A DNA stretch of 64,000 nt from Kitagawia praeruptora (taxonomy: Eukaryota > Streptophyta > Magnoliopsida > Apiales > Apiaceae): positions 95,932,001 to 95,996,000 of the forward strand of contig CM075351.1 of NCBI GenBank assembly GCA_037693485.1. Reading direction: 5' to 3'. Both the position numbers and the translations under genes were made by a program. Below the pieces are notes generated by a model that was given only the letters and a program-made list of their open reading frames with translations, was not told the origin of the DNA and searched no databases. Shown here piece by piece: positions 11,331 to 24,300 of this stretch. Numbering within the stretch: position 1 is the first letter of the stretch; each line of letters opens with the position of its first letter.

Positions 11331-12359
11331 TGTTAGGTCCGGAATAACGTAGAAGGGGGGTTGAATATGTTATTTAAAAATATTTCGATTTTTGATGTGG
11401 ATATGAAATCAAAAATACTAAATCGAAATAACACAACTGTGTGGGAAATATCTTTAAATAGATAAAACCCGGAGGTTTGCTACACAATCTAATCCTATAT
11501 ATGGATCAGCTACAAAATCAAACACTCCTAAGGATAGTTTAGGCACGAGGACCTTCTACCCGACACTTCCTGAAAGCGGGCTAAGCCGGCTTTCCTACTA
11601 GATGGACTGTCTAGCAGCTTACACAGAGATGATAAAAGAGAGAGAATAGAAAGTTGTGTGTTGAGGTGTGTTTTGAAATGAAATACAGCATGCCTATTTA
11701 TAGATTATAGAAAGTTACTATGCTATACTATTTCAACAACCCCCGTGGGCCCTCCAGCCACTTTTTGAATAGTAGCCGCCATATGAATAGTAGCCACTTT
11801 TTGAATAGTAATCGCCATATGAATAGTAGCCGCCATATGAATAGTAGCCGTCATATGAATAGTAGCCGTGAATAGTAACCATGAATAGTATTACTATTTT
11901 TTGCTGCTTCTTTTGGGCTTCTCTCTTCTGTTTCAAATATGCTGCTTGAGATATTATGTCTATCCTTGATCGTCAATAGGCTTTGGCAATTCTTTCTGTG
12001 AATTAATGTGTTGATCCTTCTCGTATGTGCTGACACTTAGTGCACTGGTCTGGTTCATAAGTGACTATCACTGATCTTGATCTTCACACCTTCGTTACAT
12101 TCCAATTGATTAGCCTGCAGCAATATCTTCAAATAATATAAATACATGGAATCTTTTGACCCTTCAACTGAATCATCTGTACATTTTATTCTGTCACTGA
12201 GGCTTGATCATGTTAATGAACTTCTTTCAGCGACTTGATCCTTGTCGGTGCCTGTTCTTCAAATTTCACGATCCCTGTATAGAGTTAATATTTTTTTTCT
12301 TTTATCCTAGTTGAGTTATTTACGTCCTCTATTACATATTACGTTCATTATGCTTTACA
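11331..12359 (-). repeat. Element A 3' LTR
   Basis: 1,029 bp. On the minus strand it begins TGTAAAGCATAATG and ends CGGACCTAACA. A TATA box (TATAAATAG, 11702-11694) is preceded upstream (11895-11761) by an array of about 18-bp repeats of the type GGCTACTATTCATATGGC. The repeats read through as a Gly/Tyr-rich frame that has no sign of being a gene. Confidence 0.93.
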
Positions 12360-12371
12360 ATCTCCCCCTAT
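12360..12371 (-). other. Element A polypurine tract
   Basis: On the minus strand AGGGGGAGATT abuts the 3' LTR. This is the plus-strand priming site of copia elements and confirms the leftward orientation. Confidence 0.85.
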
Positions 12372-12589
12372 TTGATTGTTAGGGTTTGACAAGCAAATTC
12401 CTAGAGGATAACTCAACTGATACAACAAAAAATGAAATACAAAGATAAATAATATTAAAGCGCATTCTGGATCAAATATACATTTTCCAGATTTTTAAAT
12501 TTGAACAAGTGCAAGACAATTGTTCCTCTAGACTGAACATATCTTCAAGTTTGCCTTTGCTTTCTTTCCACATAGCACTGATACTCCAA

Positions 12590-13857
12590 TTAGCTTTTCT
12601 TTTCCCAAAATAAAGTTAATTTCGTGTCAACAACCTTTTCCTTGCCCTTACGCCTAGTAGATTTTTCTTGATCATCCACCTTCTCCCCCTCAGTTGGGTT
12701 ATCCTCCAGATTAGTAGGATGTGGAGTTGGTAAATTAGACGAAGATGGCTTTACCAAGGAGTTGATTGCATGACTAAACTGGGCTGCCATGGAACTTAAT
12801 TGAACCTGGAATACATCATGTTGAATAAGTTGCAAATTTTTTATTTCTCCAATGGACTTACAAATATTTGACAACTCTTTCTCCATTGTTTGGACCCGTG
12901 TAAGAAGTCTGCTATATTCCTTTCTGGTTACAAGTGCATGTGGTTGAGTAGGTTGCTCACTTGTACGTTCTGCAGGTGTTTCACTCAACACTCTATATTC
13001 ACTCGGTTTAGTGGTTTGGGTTACACTTACATGTTCTGTTGGTGTTTCCCTCAACTTTCCTCTAGAGCTTCCACCGATATGTGTACCTGCAAATGAAATC
13101 ATCCTATCCCCTTTTTCAGAGGTCACGGATGGTGCAATGAAAGTTCGTGAGCTTTCGTCCTCGCGTGAAGCGAGTTGCCGACCACTGGTAAAGAGTGGTA
13201 AATCTCGAAAGAGATCCAGAGATTTTCTTTCTGGGAGGTTAAACTTGAATCGATTAAATGGCACAAAACCCAAGTTTCCCTCGTACGTCTGTGAAGACAT
13301 TTGGTTCATAAAAGAACCTCCTACCGATGGATTTTTCCGTAAAATGGAAGATTCACCAGCAGTTATTGAGGTAGTTAATTCCACCTCGGATACCTGTGAA
13401 GGCATTTGATCTTTAGAAAGATCATCAACCACTCTTATGTTCCGTGAAATGGAACTCAAGATAGTTGCTCCCGTCAATTCAACCTTATTTACATTTTCAC
13501 TCATTGGATAAGAAAGAATTGTTTCACTAACAGTTGCCGTTACCTCAGGTTCATTGGGTTTACTTCGTTTAGAATGAGGTAGAGCGGCTGTTGTAACTAA
13601 CTCCTTATGTGGTGCTGCTGAGGCACTATCTCCCTCAATAATGTGGATGACTGGTCGTTTAAGTGACAATTGAGGTGTAGGAGTTTGTTGTGTTTGTAGA
13701 ATGGGCTCTTCGACCTGTGTTAGAGTCGGTGGGATTTCCTGCTCTTGGTCGGGTAAGATGGCCACTAGGGGCTGTAGAAACTGTATTTCATGTGACACAA
13801 TAGGGAATACAAAGGTTGGAATAACAGGGATTGAAATATTACCTTGTCGTATACCTG
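12590..13857 (-). pseudogene. Element A additional ORF, C-terminal part
   Basis: About 420 codons are open from the D insertion to the stop at 12590. The sequence is rich in Ser, Thr, Pro and Glu, with a possible coiled stretch (TRVQTMEKELSNICKSIGEI) and a basic tail (RRKGKEKVVDTK). I see no catalytic motif or membrane segment. It continues in frame from the 15,714-16,541 fragment once D and one copy of its target duplication are removed. Role unknown. Its position between pol and the 3' LTR matches the additional or env-like ORFs described in SIRE/Maximus elements. Confidence 0.7.
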
Positions 13858-15713
13858 TGAAAGGCATATGATATAGCCTATTTGTATTTCGAGGATACAC
13901 TCAACTTGAACAAGAATGTATTAGTAAATAGTATATAGACAGTCACAAGGAATCTCAGATTGTATTATCTGTCAGAAGAAAAAGATCAAGGTCAATATAC
14001 AGACTTGAGGAATTACTACATTGAAAGAAGCTCAGTCATCTGATCAAGCCTCAGTGGAGTATTTGTTAAGTAGTGGATTCGTTTAAAGTGACAGAGATTT
14101 CAACAGTGATAGAAACAGTACAGAAGATTAAAGAGAGAGAGGAGAAAAGAAAAGGAACCAGATTTTAAAGTCAATGTATGAAGAGTAGTCATTGCGGCTA
14201 GTCACTCATGAACCAGACAGTACATCGAGTGTCAACATTAAACAGTGATTGTTCATCATTAACTTCAGTGGTTCAAGCTATCAAGACTGGTATGAGAGAA
14301 AATCAGTGTGCAAGCAACAGAAGTGCTAAATTAATTAATCACAAGGATTTTATTATCAAGTAGACTGGCTACGAGGAAAAAGATTTATCACAAAGAAATG
14401 CAAAGTGATATATTCTTACAGCTGGAACCCCGATTGGAATTGATGTATTTTTTGTTAAGCAAAAGGAGTCCAGTTCCAGACGCCCAGGTAACCGCAGTTT
14501 AGAGTTTAAGTATAATTTTATATTAATAAATTTTTTATTTATTTAGAGAATTATATTTATAAATATCTAATAATATTAGATATTTATTTTTATAATTTCT
14601 GGATTAAATGAATTATTTATTAATTAAAGATTATAAGCTGTACGGGTTAAAAAGCATTTTTATGGTACCAAAACAAGTCAACAAAATAAAAGGTGGCAGG
14701 TCATGTGTTTACAAAGAAATGAAGTGTTGTGTAAACAATTCGTATGAATTGTTTAAACAAATAAACAAACTGCACACCTCTGTCAAACCACATGAAACTT
14801 GTCGGCAAGGATTTCCACTCTCCAGTTCACGCGCGTGTGGCGCACGCGCCCGAGAGAAAACAGGAAATGCCGCGCGTACTGCTCACCTGTGCCTCTTGTG
14901 ACTGGTCTTCGTTTCTGCAGCAACAAATCAGTTTATTCCACAAATATTTGCATACTATCACCGTGTAGCCTATACTATCACCGAACTAGTTATACTATTT
15001 CTGAGTTATAGTTATACTATTACCGAGGTAATTATACTATTACCAACGTTTTTAGTGAACTATTTCTTAAGTAAATGTATACTATTTCTGAGTTAAATCC
15101 ATACTATTACAAGGGAATGAGTCCTACTATCTCTAGGCTGCTATACTATCACCGTGCCAGTTATACTATCAGCGTGGCATCTATACTATCCCCGAGTAAA
15201 AGAAAAAGAGACAGTGGATTAGTTTTGGTTTGTTTTAGTATAAAAACATTGCAGAAGACATACAACAAAGGGACAACATAACATTTCATCCAGAAAACAC
15301 AGCAGCTCCATTCTCTCTCTCTCTCTCTCAAGAACACCAAGCTCAAATTAATTCCCAGAAAATTAAGTTCATCATCTTTGTAATATTTGTTCCACTGGAA
15401 GTTAATTATTTGTGATTCTTGTACTACTAGCGAATTAAGTTTCCTAGTTCACAACTTGATATCTTGATTTTTATTAACTAAATTAGAAAAGTTCATGTTG
15501 AATTTTCTAATTAGTTATTAATTACTTGATAATCATTTGTACTGAAATTGTAACACCCATCAAGTTAATATATTGTTATATTCAACTTGAAAATTTGTTT
15601 CAATTAATTCCGCACAAATTTGTTCAAGTCAAATTTAATTCAAAGAACAAATTTCGAATAAATGGTATAGATTGTATTCAACCCCCCCTTCTACAATCTT
15701 ATCGGACCTAACA
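13858..15713 (+). mobile_element. Element D: solo copia-type LTR inserted in the additional ORF of A
   Basis: Flanked by an exact ACCTG duplication (13853-13857 and 15714-15718), starting TGAAAGGCATATG and ending CGGACCTAACA. The 3' end, with a run of C after TATTCAA, is the same kind as the other copia LTRs here but in plus orientation. A TATA box lies at 15239-15246, a (TC)n at 15311-15330, and a tandem array of about 20-bp TATACTATCACCGAG-like units at 14950-15195, just upstream of the TATA. No internal domain, PBS or second LTR remains, so it is a solo LTR. At 1.86 kb it is long but within range for this lineage. Confidence 0.85.
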
Positions 15714-16541
15714 ACCTGCTCTCACTGGTCGTGGTAACAACGGAAGTGGGACAGTCTTTAGATATTCAGTTAGGACTGTAGGCACATCCGTATATTTCTT
15801 TTTACTTATGTAATTAATTACATTCGTCTTTATGGAAGAACATTCCACCTTTTGACCATTTTCCAAGCGTACCCTGTCTTCATCAATCAAAAAATCATTT
15901 AATATTAACCGTAGAAACCTTGGATATAGACATTTGACATTTTGAGTCCGAACATCTCTTGTTCCCAAGCGTTTCATTTTTAAAATGATTTGACCAAGCA
16001 CTATTTTTCCAAAATTAATCCTCAAATTATTGGCGACCACATACCCTATTATTTGAATAAATTCAGGTATTCGATCTTGATTTGTTCTATCTGAGGAAAA
16101 AACATGGTTAAGAGTGTGAAAGAAGAAATTCCAGTACTGGGTTAGAAACGTTCTAAAAAGATTACCAGTATTGAAATTGTCATCTTGGTACCTTATAAAA
16201 CGAAAGAACATTTCAATCTGTTCAGGTGTAGGATCAGAAACGAGATTTTCCATAGGAAAATGAAGAATTCGATTAACATCTCGTTCAGTGACCCTAATCG
16301 ACCACCAAATAGTCGATATGTGAATGCACACCCGTCTTGTCCAGAAGTGTTAACTGCACTGTAATATAGTTCACACAATGCATCATGGTTAAGCTGCACC
16401 TGTGTAACTAAAGCATAGCGGATTAATGAATGTTCATTCAGAAATTGTTTCCAAGCCCGAAATTGCTCATCCTGAATGGTTTCGATTTGCTGAATGGAAA
16501 CAGGATTAACTTTAGCAATTAAAAAGCTTCCCTGCTATGCC
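15714..16541 (-). pseudogene. Element A additional ORF, N-terminal part
   Basis: The frame runs from about 16541 leftward. The likely start codon reads TTG instead of ATG, and its third codon is TAG, probably from CAG. A frameshift lies near 16,300. The better-preserved part (FFRFIRYQDDNFNTGNLFRT, then IIGYVVANNLRINFGKIVLG) aligns by eye with the N-terminal region of the 1,584-codon ORF of element C (FFEFINYSDGINLGKLNRK, IGYALAYGKKIDVGQIILQ). It is therefore a broken homologue of that ORF. Function unknown. Confidence 0.7.
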
Positions 16542-17252
16542 AATTTCAAAAAACTTTGAGGAAATTCAAAAACAAGGGTTAGTGCGTATAACAAGAATAT
16601 GAAATCCGCTCTAAAAACCACCAGCTAGATTGTGAGATCTTTCCGGTCAAAGCTTGAAATATTCAGCAATTGTGTGTATATGCTCTGTATATCTGAAAAT
16701 TGATGATGTTAAACACAAACAAAAACTCATCATTTATAAGGTTTCAAGTATTAGTGGGTTAGGTGTAATAGTGACAGGTTATGTTTGAAAAATAACACCG
16801 CTCAATAATTTCTCACCTAACTACCTAATTAGCCGAAAAAACATCTTATCACCGAAACATGTCGGCTGAAAAAAACATCTTATCGCCGAAACCTATCAGT
16901 CTATACACATACACATATAATACTTCTAATTATTATGGATTAAAAATAATCACACAGTAAATCAAGAATTAATCCACAATAATCAGATAAACTCACAATT
17001 AAATAGACATAAAATTAACAAAATATCATTAATTGATATATGTCAATAAAATATTTATTTAATTATGCTACAATTAACTCAATTATTTACTAACTAATTA
17101 CCATAAAATATAGCATTTATAAGCGTGGTAATTAATATAGAGATAACTATAAAAAGAGGACTGGATGCAAAACAAATTCACAAGTACTAAACATATGGAC
17201 ATTTAAAATACATGTGAACTTATAACAAATTGCAGTTATTGATTATCCAAAA
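16542..17252 (-). other. Element A spacer between pol and the additional ORF
   Basis: AT-rich and non-coding. It would be the leader of the additional ORF. It contains two similar phrases (ATCTTATCACCGAAAC and ATCTTATCGCCGAAAC near 16,850-16,890) but no confident promoter or splice signal. Confidence 0.5.
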
Positions 17253-19126
17253 TTAATTAGACAGATTTAACATCCCAAGTTCACCAACTAACCTGGAGAA
17301 AGTGGATTCATCCAGTGGTTTAGTAAAGATGTCTGCAATTTGTTCATCTGTGGGAACAAAATATAATACCACAGTTCCATTCATGACATGCTCTCGTAAG
17401 AAATGATACCTGATATCAATATGCTTAGTCCTGGTGTGTTGAACTGGATTGTTGGCAATGGCAATGGCACTCGTGTTGTCGCATAGAATTGGAATCTTGT
17501 CCAACATGAGTCCATAGTCCTGAAGTTGATTCCTCATCCACAGGATCTGAGCACAACAGCTACCTGCCGCAATGTATTCTGCTTCGGCTGTCGAGGTAGA
17601 TACTGAGTGTTGCTTCTTGCTGTACCAAGATACCAACCTTCTTCCTAGAAACTGACAGCTTCCAGAAGTACTTTTCCGATCAATCTTACAACCTGCGAAG
17701 TCAGAATCTGTATAGCCAATTAGGTCAAAACCTGTTCCTTTAGGGTACCAAATCCCAAGATTGGGGGTTCCCTTAAGGTATCTGAAAATACGTTTAACAT
17801 CTATAAGATGTGACTCTTTAGGGTTAGCCTGGAATCTAGCACATAGACAAGTTGCGAACATAATATCTGGTCTACTAGCAGTTAAGTACAAGAGAGAGCC
17901 GATCATACCTCGATACTTCGTGATGTCAACTGACTTACCAGATTTGTCTTCATCAAGCTTGACTGCAGTTGGCATCGGGGTCTTGGCAGTAGCTGCTTCT
18001 TCCATCCCATACTTCTTCAGAAGATCCTTTATGTATTTTGATTGGCAGATGAAAATACCATCAGGCTTCTGAACAACTTGAAGTCCAGGGAAGAAGGACA
18101 ACTCACCCATCATGCTCATCTCGTACCTACTCTGCATTAGCTTAGTAAATCTCTTGCATAGCAAATCATTAGTAGAACCAAATATTATATCATCCATATA
18201 TACTTGCACCAGAATTATATCATTTTTATGCTTTTTATGAAATAGAGTTTTGTCGATGATACCTCTTGTAAAACCATTTTCAAGTAAGAACTTGGAGAGA
18301 GTATCATACCATGTTCGAGGGGCTTGCTTGAGACCATAGAGAGCTTTGAAGAGAAAGTACACAAAACCTTCAAATTCCTTGTCTTCGAACCCAGGGGGTT
18401 GTTCAACATAGACTTCTTCCTCTAGATCTCCGTTCAAAAATGCACTCTTCACATCCATCTGAAAAACCTTAAAGTTGGAGTGTGCAGTAAATGCTAAGAA
18501 CATCCTGATTGCTTCAAGCCTTGCAACTGGAGCATAGGTTTCATCATAATCAATTCCCTCTTCTTGAGAGTAACCCTTTGCTACCAATCGAGCCTTGTTC
18601 CTCGTAACAATACCATTTTCATCCAGTTTATTTCTAAACACCCATCTAGTGCCAATTACAGATTTATCTTTTGGTCTTGGCACCAGCTTCCAAACTTTCT
18701 ACCTTTCAAAATGATTGAGTTCTTCCTGCATTACAGTTACCCAATCTGGATCATCAAGAGCTTCATCAACCTTTTTAGGTTCAATTTTAGATAAAAATCC
18801 TGCGAAATTGCATTCATTCTGTGTTGCTCTTCTAGTCTGTACACACGTGTCCGGTTCACCAATGATCTATTCAAAGGGATGCGCTCTACTCCATACCCTT
18901 TGTCTCGGCAGATTTGATCTTGATGATTCCCCAAGTTCATAATTGTGTTGAGTGTGATGACTAGTGGATCCAAAATCATTGTTTGCTCCCCCTGAGCTGT
19001 TGCTTTCAAAGTTTGATGAATCAGAGTTTAATGAATCAGCAGATGCATTCTTTGATGTTTCTTCACTTGATTGGGTTTCATTTTCATCGTTCACTTGCTC
19101 CCCCTCAACATGTGTTGCTGTTTGAT
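17253..19126 (-). pseudogene. pol: Element A pol: connection domain, reverse transcriptase, RNase H
   Basis: The open stretch 18698-17253 holds the copia RT ([40 protein letters not shown], catalytic YMDD near 18,195) and RNase H ([30 protein letters not shown]), ending [11 protein letters not shown]. Upstream the same frame is broken by TAG at 18699-18701 and 18867-18869, and a frameshift near 19,100-19,140 separates it from integrase. The YMDD in place of the more usual YVDD is a tolerated variant. The gene is inactive. Confidence 0.9.
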
Positions 19127-19944
19127 CTACTGGTATAGATGAACAATAGAGTCTGAAAGAATATCAGAAGTATGTAGATCAGCATTTATTTCTTCATTCT
19201 CAAATCTCAGTTGGTCATGTTCATCAAAATCTTCAAGTCCTGTTATCTTTTTATCATCAAAAGACACATGGATAGATTCCATGACCACTTTTGTTCTCAG
19301 ATTATACACTCTGAATGATTTTGTTGATAGTGGGTATCCAACAAAGATTCCTTCATCAGCTTTTAAATCAAATTTGGAAAGCTGTTCTGGATGAGTCTTA
19401 AGAACAAAACATTTACATCCAAACACATGAAAGTACTTCAGGTTCGGCTTCTTCTTTTTCACCATCTCATATGGTGTTTTACCATGCTTGTTTATGAGTG
19501 TAGCATTCTGTGTGAAACAAGCAGCTTGTACAGCTTCAGCCCAGAAGTAAGTTGGCAGCTTTGCTTCATCAAGCATGGTCCTTGCAGCTTCTATGAGAGT
19601 CCTGTTCTTTCTCTCTACTACTCCATTTTGTTGTGGAGTTCCAGGTGCAGAGAATTCTTGCTTTATTCCATTTTCTTTACAAAACTCTTCCATGACTGCA
19701 TTCTTGAACTCAGTGCCATTATCACTCCTTATGATTTTCACTGTATGCTTAGATCCTTTGTCCAGTTGTCTGACATGCTCTGTTAAGATTGATGCAGTTT
19801 CTTCTTTCTTGTGCATGAAATATACCCATGTATATCTGGTGTATTCATCAACAATAACCAAAGCATATCTTTTCTTTCCAATAGACATTATATTTACTGG
19901 ACCAAATAAATCAACATGTAATAAGTGATATGGCTCATGAATTG
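19127..19944 (-). pseudogene. pol: Element A pol: integrase core, cut by element C
   Basis: The DDE core is visible: [20 protein letters not shown] with the first Asp just after, IRSDNGTEF with the second, and [14 protein letters not shown] with the Glu. The frame opens at the junction with C. The zinc-binding N terminus of the same integrase lies on the other side of C, at 34,090-34,270. An apparent start further right in the same frame is LTR sequence of C and not part of the gene. Confidence 0.9.
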
Positions 19945-21236
19945 TGTTGAGTATTGAACACGGTAAAAGAATACAGAGGGGGGGGGGGTGAATGGATTCT
20001 TGAACTTTTCTTGGGTTGAGTCTGTGTAGCAGATAAGTGCCTGTGTGTGCAGAAATTAAGGTGCGGATAAATAAACAACACAAGACACAGTATCACTTTA
20101 ATCTAATGTATATTAGATAAAGGTTGCTACAATCTGTGAATACAAATGGTAGTATTCTCAGCTTCGTTTTTCTCAGAGAGATATAGCTTACAGTGTATGA
20201 AAAACTTGACTCACAAAGTTACTAAGTTATGAAGTGAGGCTGTGTCCTTATAGAACATGGATACAGCCTGCTTACTACAAATAAGGTAGCTAAACAAATT
20301 ACTTTCTAGTCTGTCTATCCTTTTTGAGTAAGCATCCAAACGGTTACAGATTTGACTTTGCAAAGCCTGTTTAGATCCACTTCTTTAGCTCCTTGTCTCT
20401 TCTATATCTCTCCAAGCTTCCTTGTAGGCTTTCCAGAGCACGTTACAGATTGTGGTCCATAAAGTGCATTGGCTTGTTGCAGGTTTCTGACTTGTACAAT
20501 TTCTTCAGTATTTTGTCTCCAAGAATGTATTCGAGAAGTGACTAAGTAAGTGATTCGAGAACTAGAATTGACTTGATCGATAACTCTGAGTTCTCGAATA
20601 CTGTTACAGTGACATATCGAACCACTTCTCGAATAGCTCTTTTTCACCAGGATTCCTTGAGTTGTCGAATAGAGCATTTGACTTATCGAATCCTCGAGTT
20701 GTCGAATAGCTTTCTGAGTCCTTGAGATATCGAATGGAACTTTGACTTGTTGACTCTTTGAGAACTCGAATACCATCTTGACTTGTTGACTTCTTGAGTT
20801 CTCGAATAGAGTAGTAGACATATCGAATCCCTGAGATATCGAATGAGATATCGAACAGTGTATTCAGAGATATCGAATAGTGTCTTGAGATATCGAATCT
20901 CTGACTTCTCGAATGCTGGACTTCTCGAATAGACAAATATACTTCTCGAATTGGTACTTAGGCAAATTCTTCATTTCTTCAAATCCCAACTGTGATTATT
21001 TGGCAGTCTTTAACTCCTTGCTTGAGGCATGAACCATGGAACTTCTTTCAAGCATTATTCTAGACTCTATTTGTACAGTTACACAACTAGGATTTGATGC
21101 CTATTACAAGTACAATACAAACAGAAACTCTACAACTAGAGGTTCCCTCAGTTAAGAGGTCATGTAAGTAATGCAAAGCATTACAAACAATTAGGCTTGT
21201 TATTAGATGAGTACAGGCATGCCTCTGTAACTAACA
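19945..21236 (-). repeat. Element C 3' LTR
   Basis: 1,292 bp. On the minus strand it begins TGTTAGTTACAGAGGC and ends ACTCAACA. The U3 holds a dense cluster of TCGAA-centred motifs (ATTCGAGAAGTC, TTCGATATCTCA and relatives) at 20,530-20,955. A TATA-like CTATAAGG lies around 20,257-20,250. Reading frames of 110-139 codons across the motif cluster are artefacts of the repeats. Confidence 0.93.
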
Positions 21237-21248
21237 ATCTCCCCCAAA
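21237..21248 (-). other. Element C polypurine tract
   Basis: On the minus strand TTGGGGGAGAT lies directly before the 3' LTR, fixing the orientation. Confidence 0.85.
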
Positions 21249-21394
21249 TTGTGAGTGAGACCCTTAGTCACAATTTCATGTCTGATAACAAGCCTAACAT
21301 ACATAAAGATAAAACTTTAAAAGTACAGGTATGTATTTTGATTGAACACATAAATGAAATTACAAGATAAATACTCTTACAGTATGATGAGGTA

Positions 21395-24300
21395 CTAGCC
21401 ATTTTCTTTTGATTGCATCTCCATTGCTTTGGCTTGTAGATCATCATATGCTTTCTGTTTCCTTTCTTTCTCCTTCCTTGCATTCTCATCTATTGCTCTC
21501 ATGATTTCTGTCATAGCATCCAATTCTTCAATCATAATAGAGTTTTTGAAATCTTCAAGCACTGGCTTCAGAATGTTGGCAGGATAGTGACTGAGTAGGT
21601 TCATTCTTATATTGACATTATCTCCATTTCTCCTCCTATACTTCACCACATAGGGATCAAACTGAACTCTACACAATCCCTTTGCCCTTAGCTTTTCTGC
21701 TTCAATCTCCAGTCTATCAATTTCTTTCTCCCTTTCTAGCCATTTCTCATAGCAGCCCTTCCTTATCTTCTCAGCATAGTCTTTCTTCATTTTCACAAAG
21801 TCAATCAATTCCAGCTTCCATACTTTCTCCACCTTGTCCTTAGAATCCAGCAATGCAATGATTCTTTCTATCTCATACAATTTACCCCAATGTTGACAAC
21901 CCCCTTGTTTGAATTTCATTTCTTTCCCATCAGTGTACTTGATTACAAGGTGATCATCCACAATTGCAGCATAGCATATCTTTTGAGCTCTTAGAAATAG
22001 CAGTTGCTCTTCATCAAAGTCTTCATCAAGTGGCTGGAGCTTTAATCCTGGAATGATTGTTAGGGCTCTAGATTTGGATAGCTTCACTCTCCTTGCAGTA
22101 TGTTTAAACTTTATCCTTTTGACATGGTTGCTTGGCAGAAATCTTTGACCTTGGTTGGTAGACCATAGTAGTATTCCATTAGCAGATTGCTTTCTGAAAC
22201 ATACACATGGTTTCTTGACTTGAATCTTCTTCTTTTCTTGAGATGGTAAGACAGTTGCAGAAGCCATAGATGTAGATTTTGCTAGGTCACTACTAACAGT
22301 ATTCACCCTAGACTTAGAGTCTTGTGTTGTGGTGAGATTACTGCTAGCATTGCCTAAGGCTTGCTGTCTTCCACTCTTTCTTACATATGTTTTACCCTGG
22401 TCATCATCATCCTTTCCATCCTTGTCCCCCTTTTTCTTCTTATCTTCATCACCCTTATCTCTCCTTTGATGTCTTCTCCTCCCATCACCTTTGTCTTCAG
22501 AATCATCATCCTTATTTCTCCTAGGTTGAGCCATCTCTGGAATTCCACCAGTTGCAATATAAGTTCTGAGGATATGCAGTGCCTCAATTTCTTCAGCATT
22601 TCTGGCTCCAACCTTCTTCTGAAGTTGATCAATAATAGCAATGATCAGTCTGTGATTTCTGGGGGTGAGATCATGAGGAATGACCAGTTGCTTGATATCT
22701 TCAATTCTGGTACCAGACTGATAGATAATTGTCCATGGCTTCTTGATCACTTCTGGTAGCCTTGTAGGTTGACCATTCCTCAAGTCATCAAACAGACTCT
22801 TGCTGTTGTCATTTTTCTTCTCAATGAGCTCTAGTATGGCATCTATCTCTGAGTGCTTTAAGTCTTGTAGAATCTGGTATGTTAGATGCCATATCTTTAG
22901 TTTGGACACCATCACTATCTCCTTGACCCATAAATTGTTGACTTGCTTGGGGATGACAGTGATGTAGTCTATCTGCTTCTTCACCTCCCTCAGATAAAAC
23001 TGAGTGTCACCAACCTGTTCCCTTATGGCTTTCAGAAACTCCAAGAAGGCTTTATCATGATAGACATTGGAGTTAGCAACTTCTTGTAGCTTGGCCTCAG
23101 TAACAACTTTGACTTCTACAGGCTTGGCACTCTCAGCTATAGAAATTTGAGGTTTGTCAGATGGCATACTCCCTGCAACCACTGTGGTAGTTATTGATTG
23201 CTTTTGTCCTCCAGGAGTAGTGATGTGCACAGTTGGTAAGGTGACAACTGGCAAGATAGATGGAGGCTCATCTACTTTGGCTTTTCCCTTGCCAGGCACA
23301 TTTTCTAGAGACTTAGTAGCCCTTTGTTGTCCACCTTCTTTGAATACTATGCCTTTCTCCCTCTTTGGCTCCCCCTTTGAATTTGAGTTCCTAGCCTTCT
23401 TCTCCCCCTTAGGCTTGTTGTCAGGCACAGAGGCTGTAGAGATGTCCTTTGGGATTGAAGATTCATCAGGTAGAGGGAGCCCCATATGCTTCATCATTGC
23501 AGCTAACATGGATTGTTGATGCAGAAGGACATCAGCTGTGGTGGATGCTTGAGTGTCCAACTGATCATTTAGCAATGCAACCTTTTCTGTGAGATGAGCA
23601 TTGGTCTTGGTGAGAGTAGCTACCTCTTGCTCAAGAGTGTTGACCTTAGTGAAGAGTTCATTGGCCTTGAAACCAGATAGAGATTGTTCCTGCAGTCTCT
23701 TCACTTCATATTTAGACATTTCATGCACAGGAACATCAGTCACCAGCCTATCTCCATAGAGATTCTTGAACATTATTTTCAGCATGGCATTGGCATCTGT
23801 AGTCTGGCCAGATAGATTCTGAAATTGATGACCCAGACCTGAGACAGCATCTTTTAGCACAGCCAACCCATTGTCCACCTTAATGCATGTAGAGTTGCAG
23901 TGTTTGATGTCCTTGAGCACACTGTCCAAGTGGGGAAATTTAGCATCAAAGGCCCTCTTGACTTCTGCTACTGAAGTGGCTGTCTTATCACATACCCTGT
24001 TGACTTCAGTTTTTACTCCTTTGCCAAGATAGTGTGCAGCCTTGAGGAAACCCTTGTAGGAGTCATTGACAGCTTCATACACTTCACCAGGTGACAGGGA
24101 TTTAGCATTGGAGCCCAGTGAAGTGATGTATTCCTCCCTGAGATACTGAAGTGCTTCATCGAGAGTAATATCATATTTTCCTTGCAACCAGGCATCTATG
24201 TTGCCATCTCTCTCAGCATCATCAATGATCTTTGATTTCTGCACCTCCACATCATCCCTATGGCATAACAGAATAGCCTCATAGTCTGGATTGGGCATGT

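Noticed and set aside
11733..11936. Gly/Tyr-rich frame (GYYSYGGYYS) in the A LTR
   Set aside because: It is the translation of the 18-bp U3 repeats, is not conserved in the other LTR copy, and lies upstream of a TATA box.
20402..20936. 110- and 139-codon frames in the C LTR
   Set aside because: They are identical in both LTRs only because the LTRs are identical, and consist of translated TCGA motif repeats.
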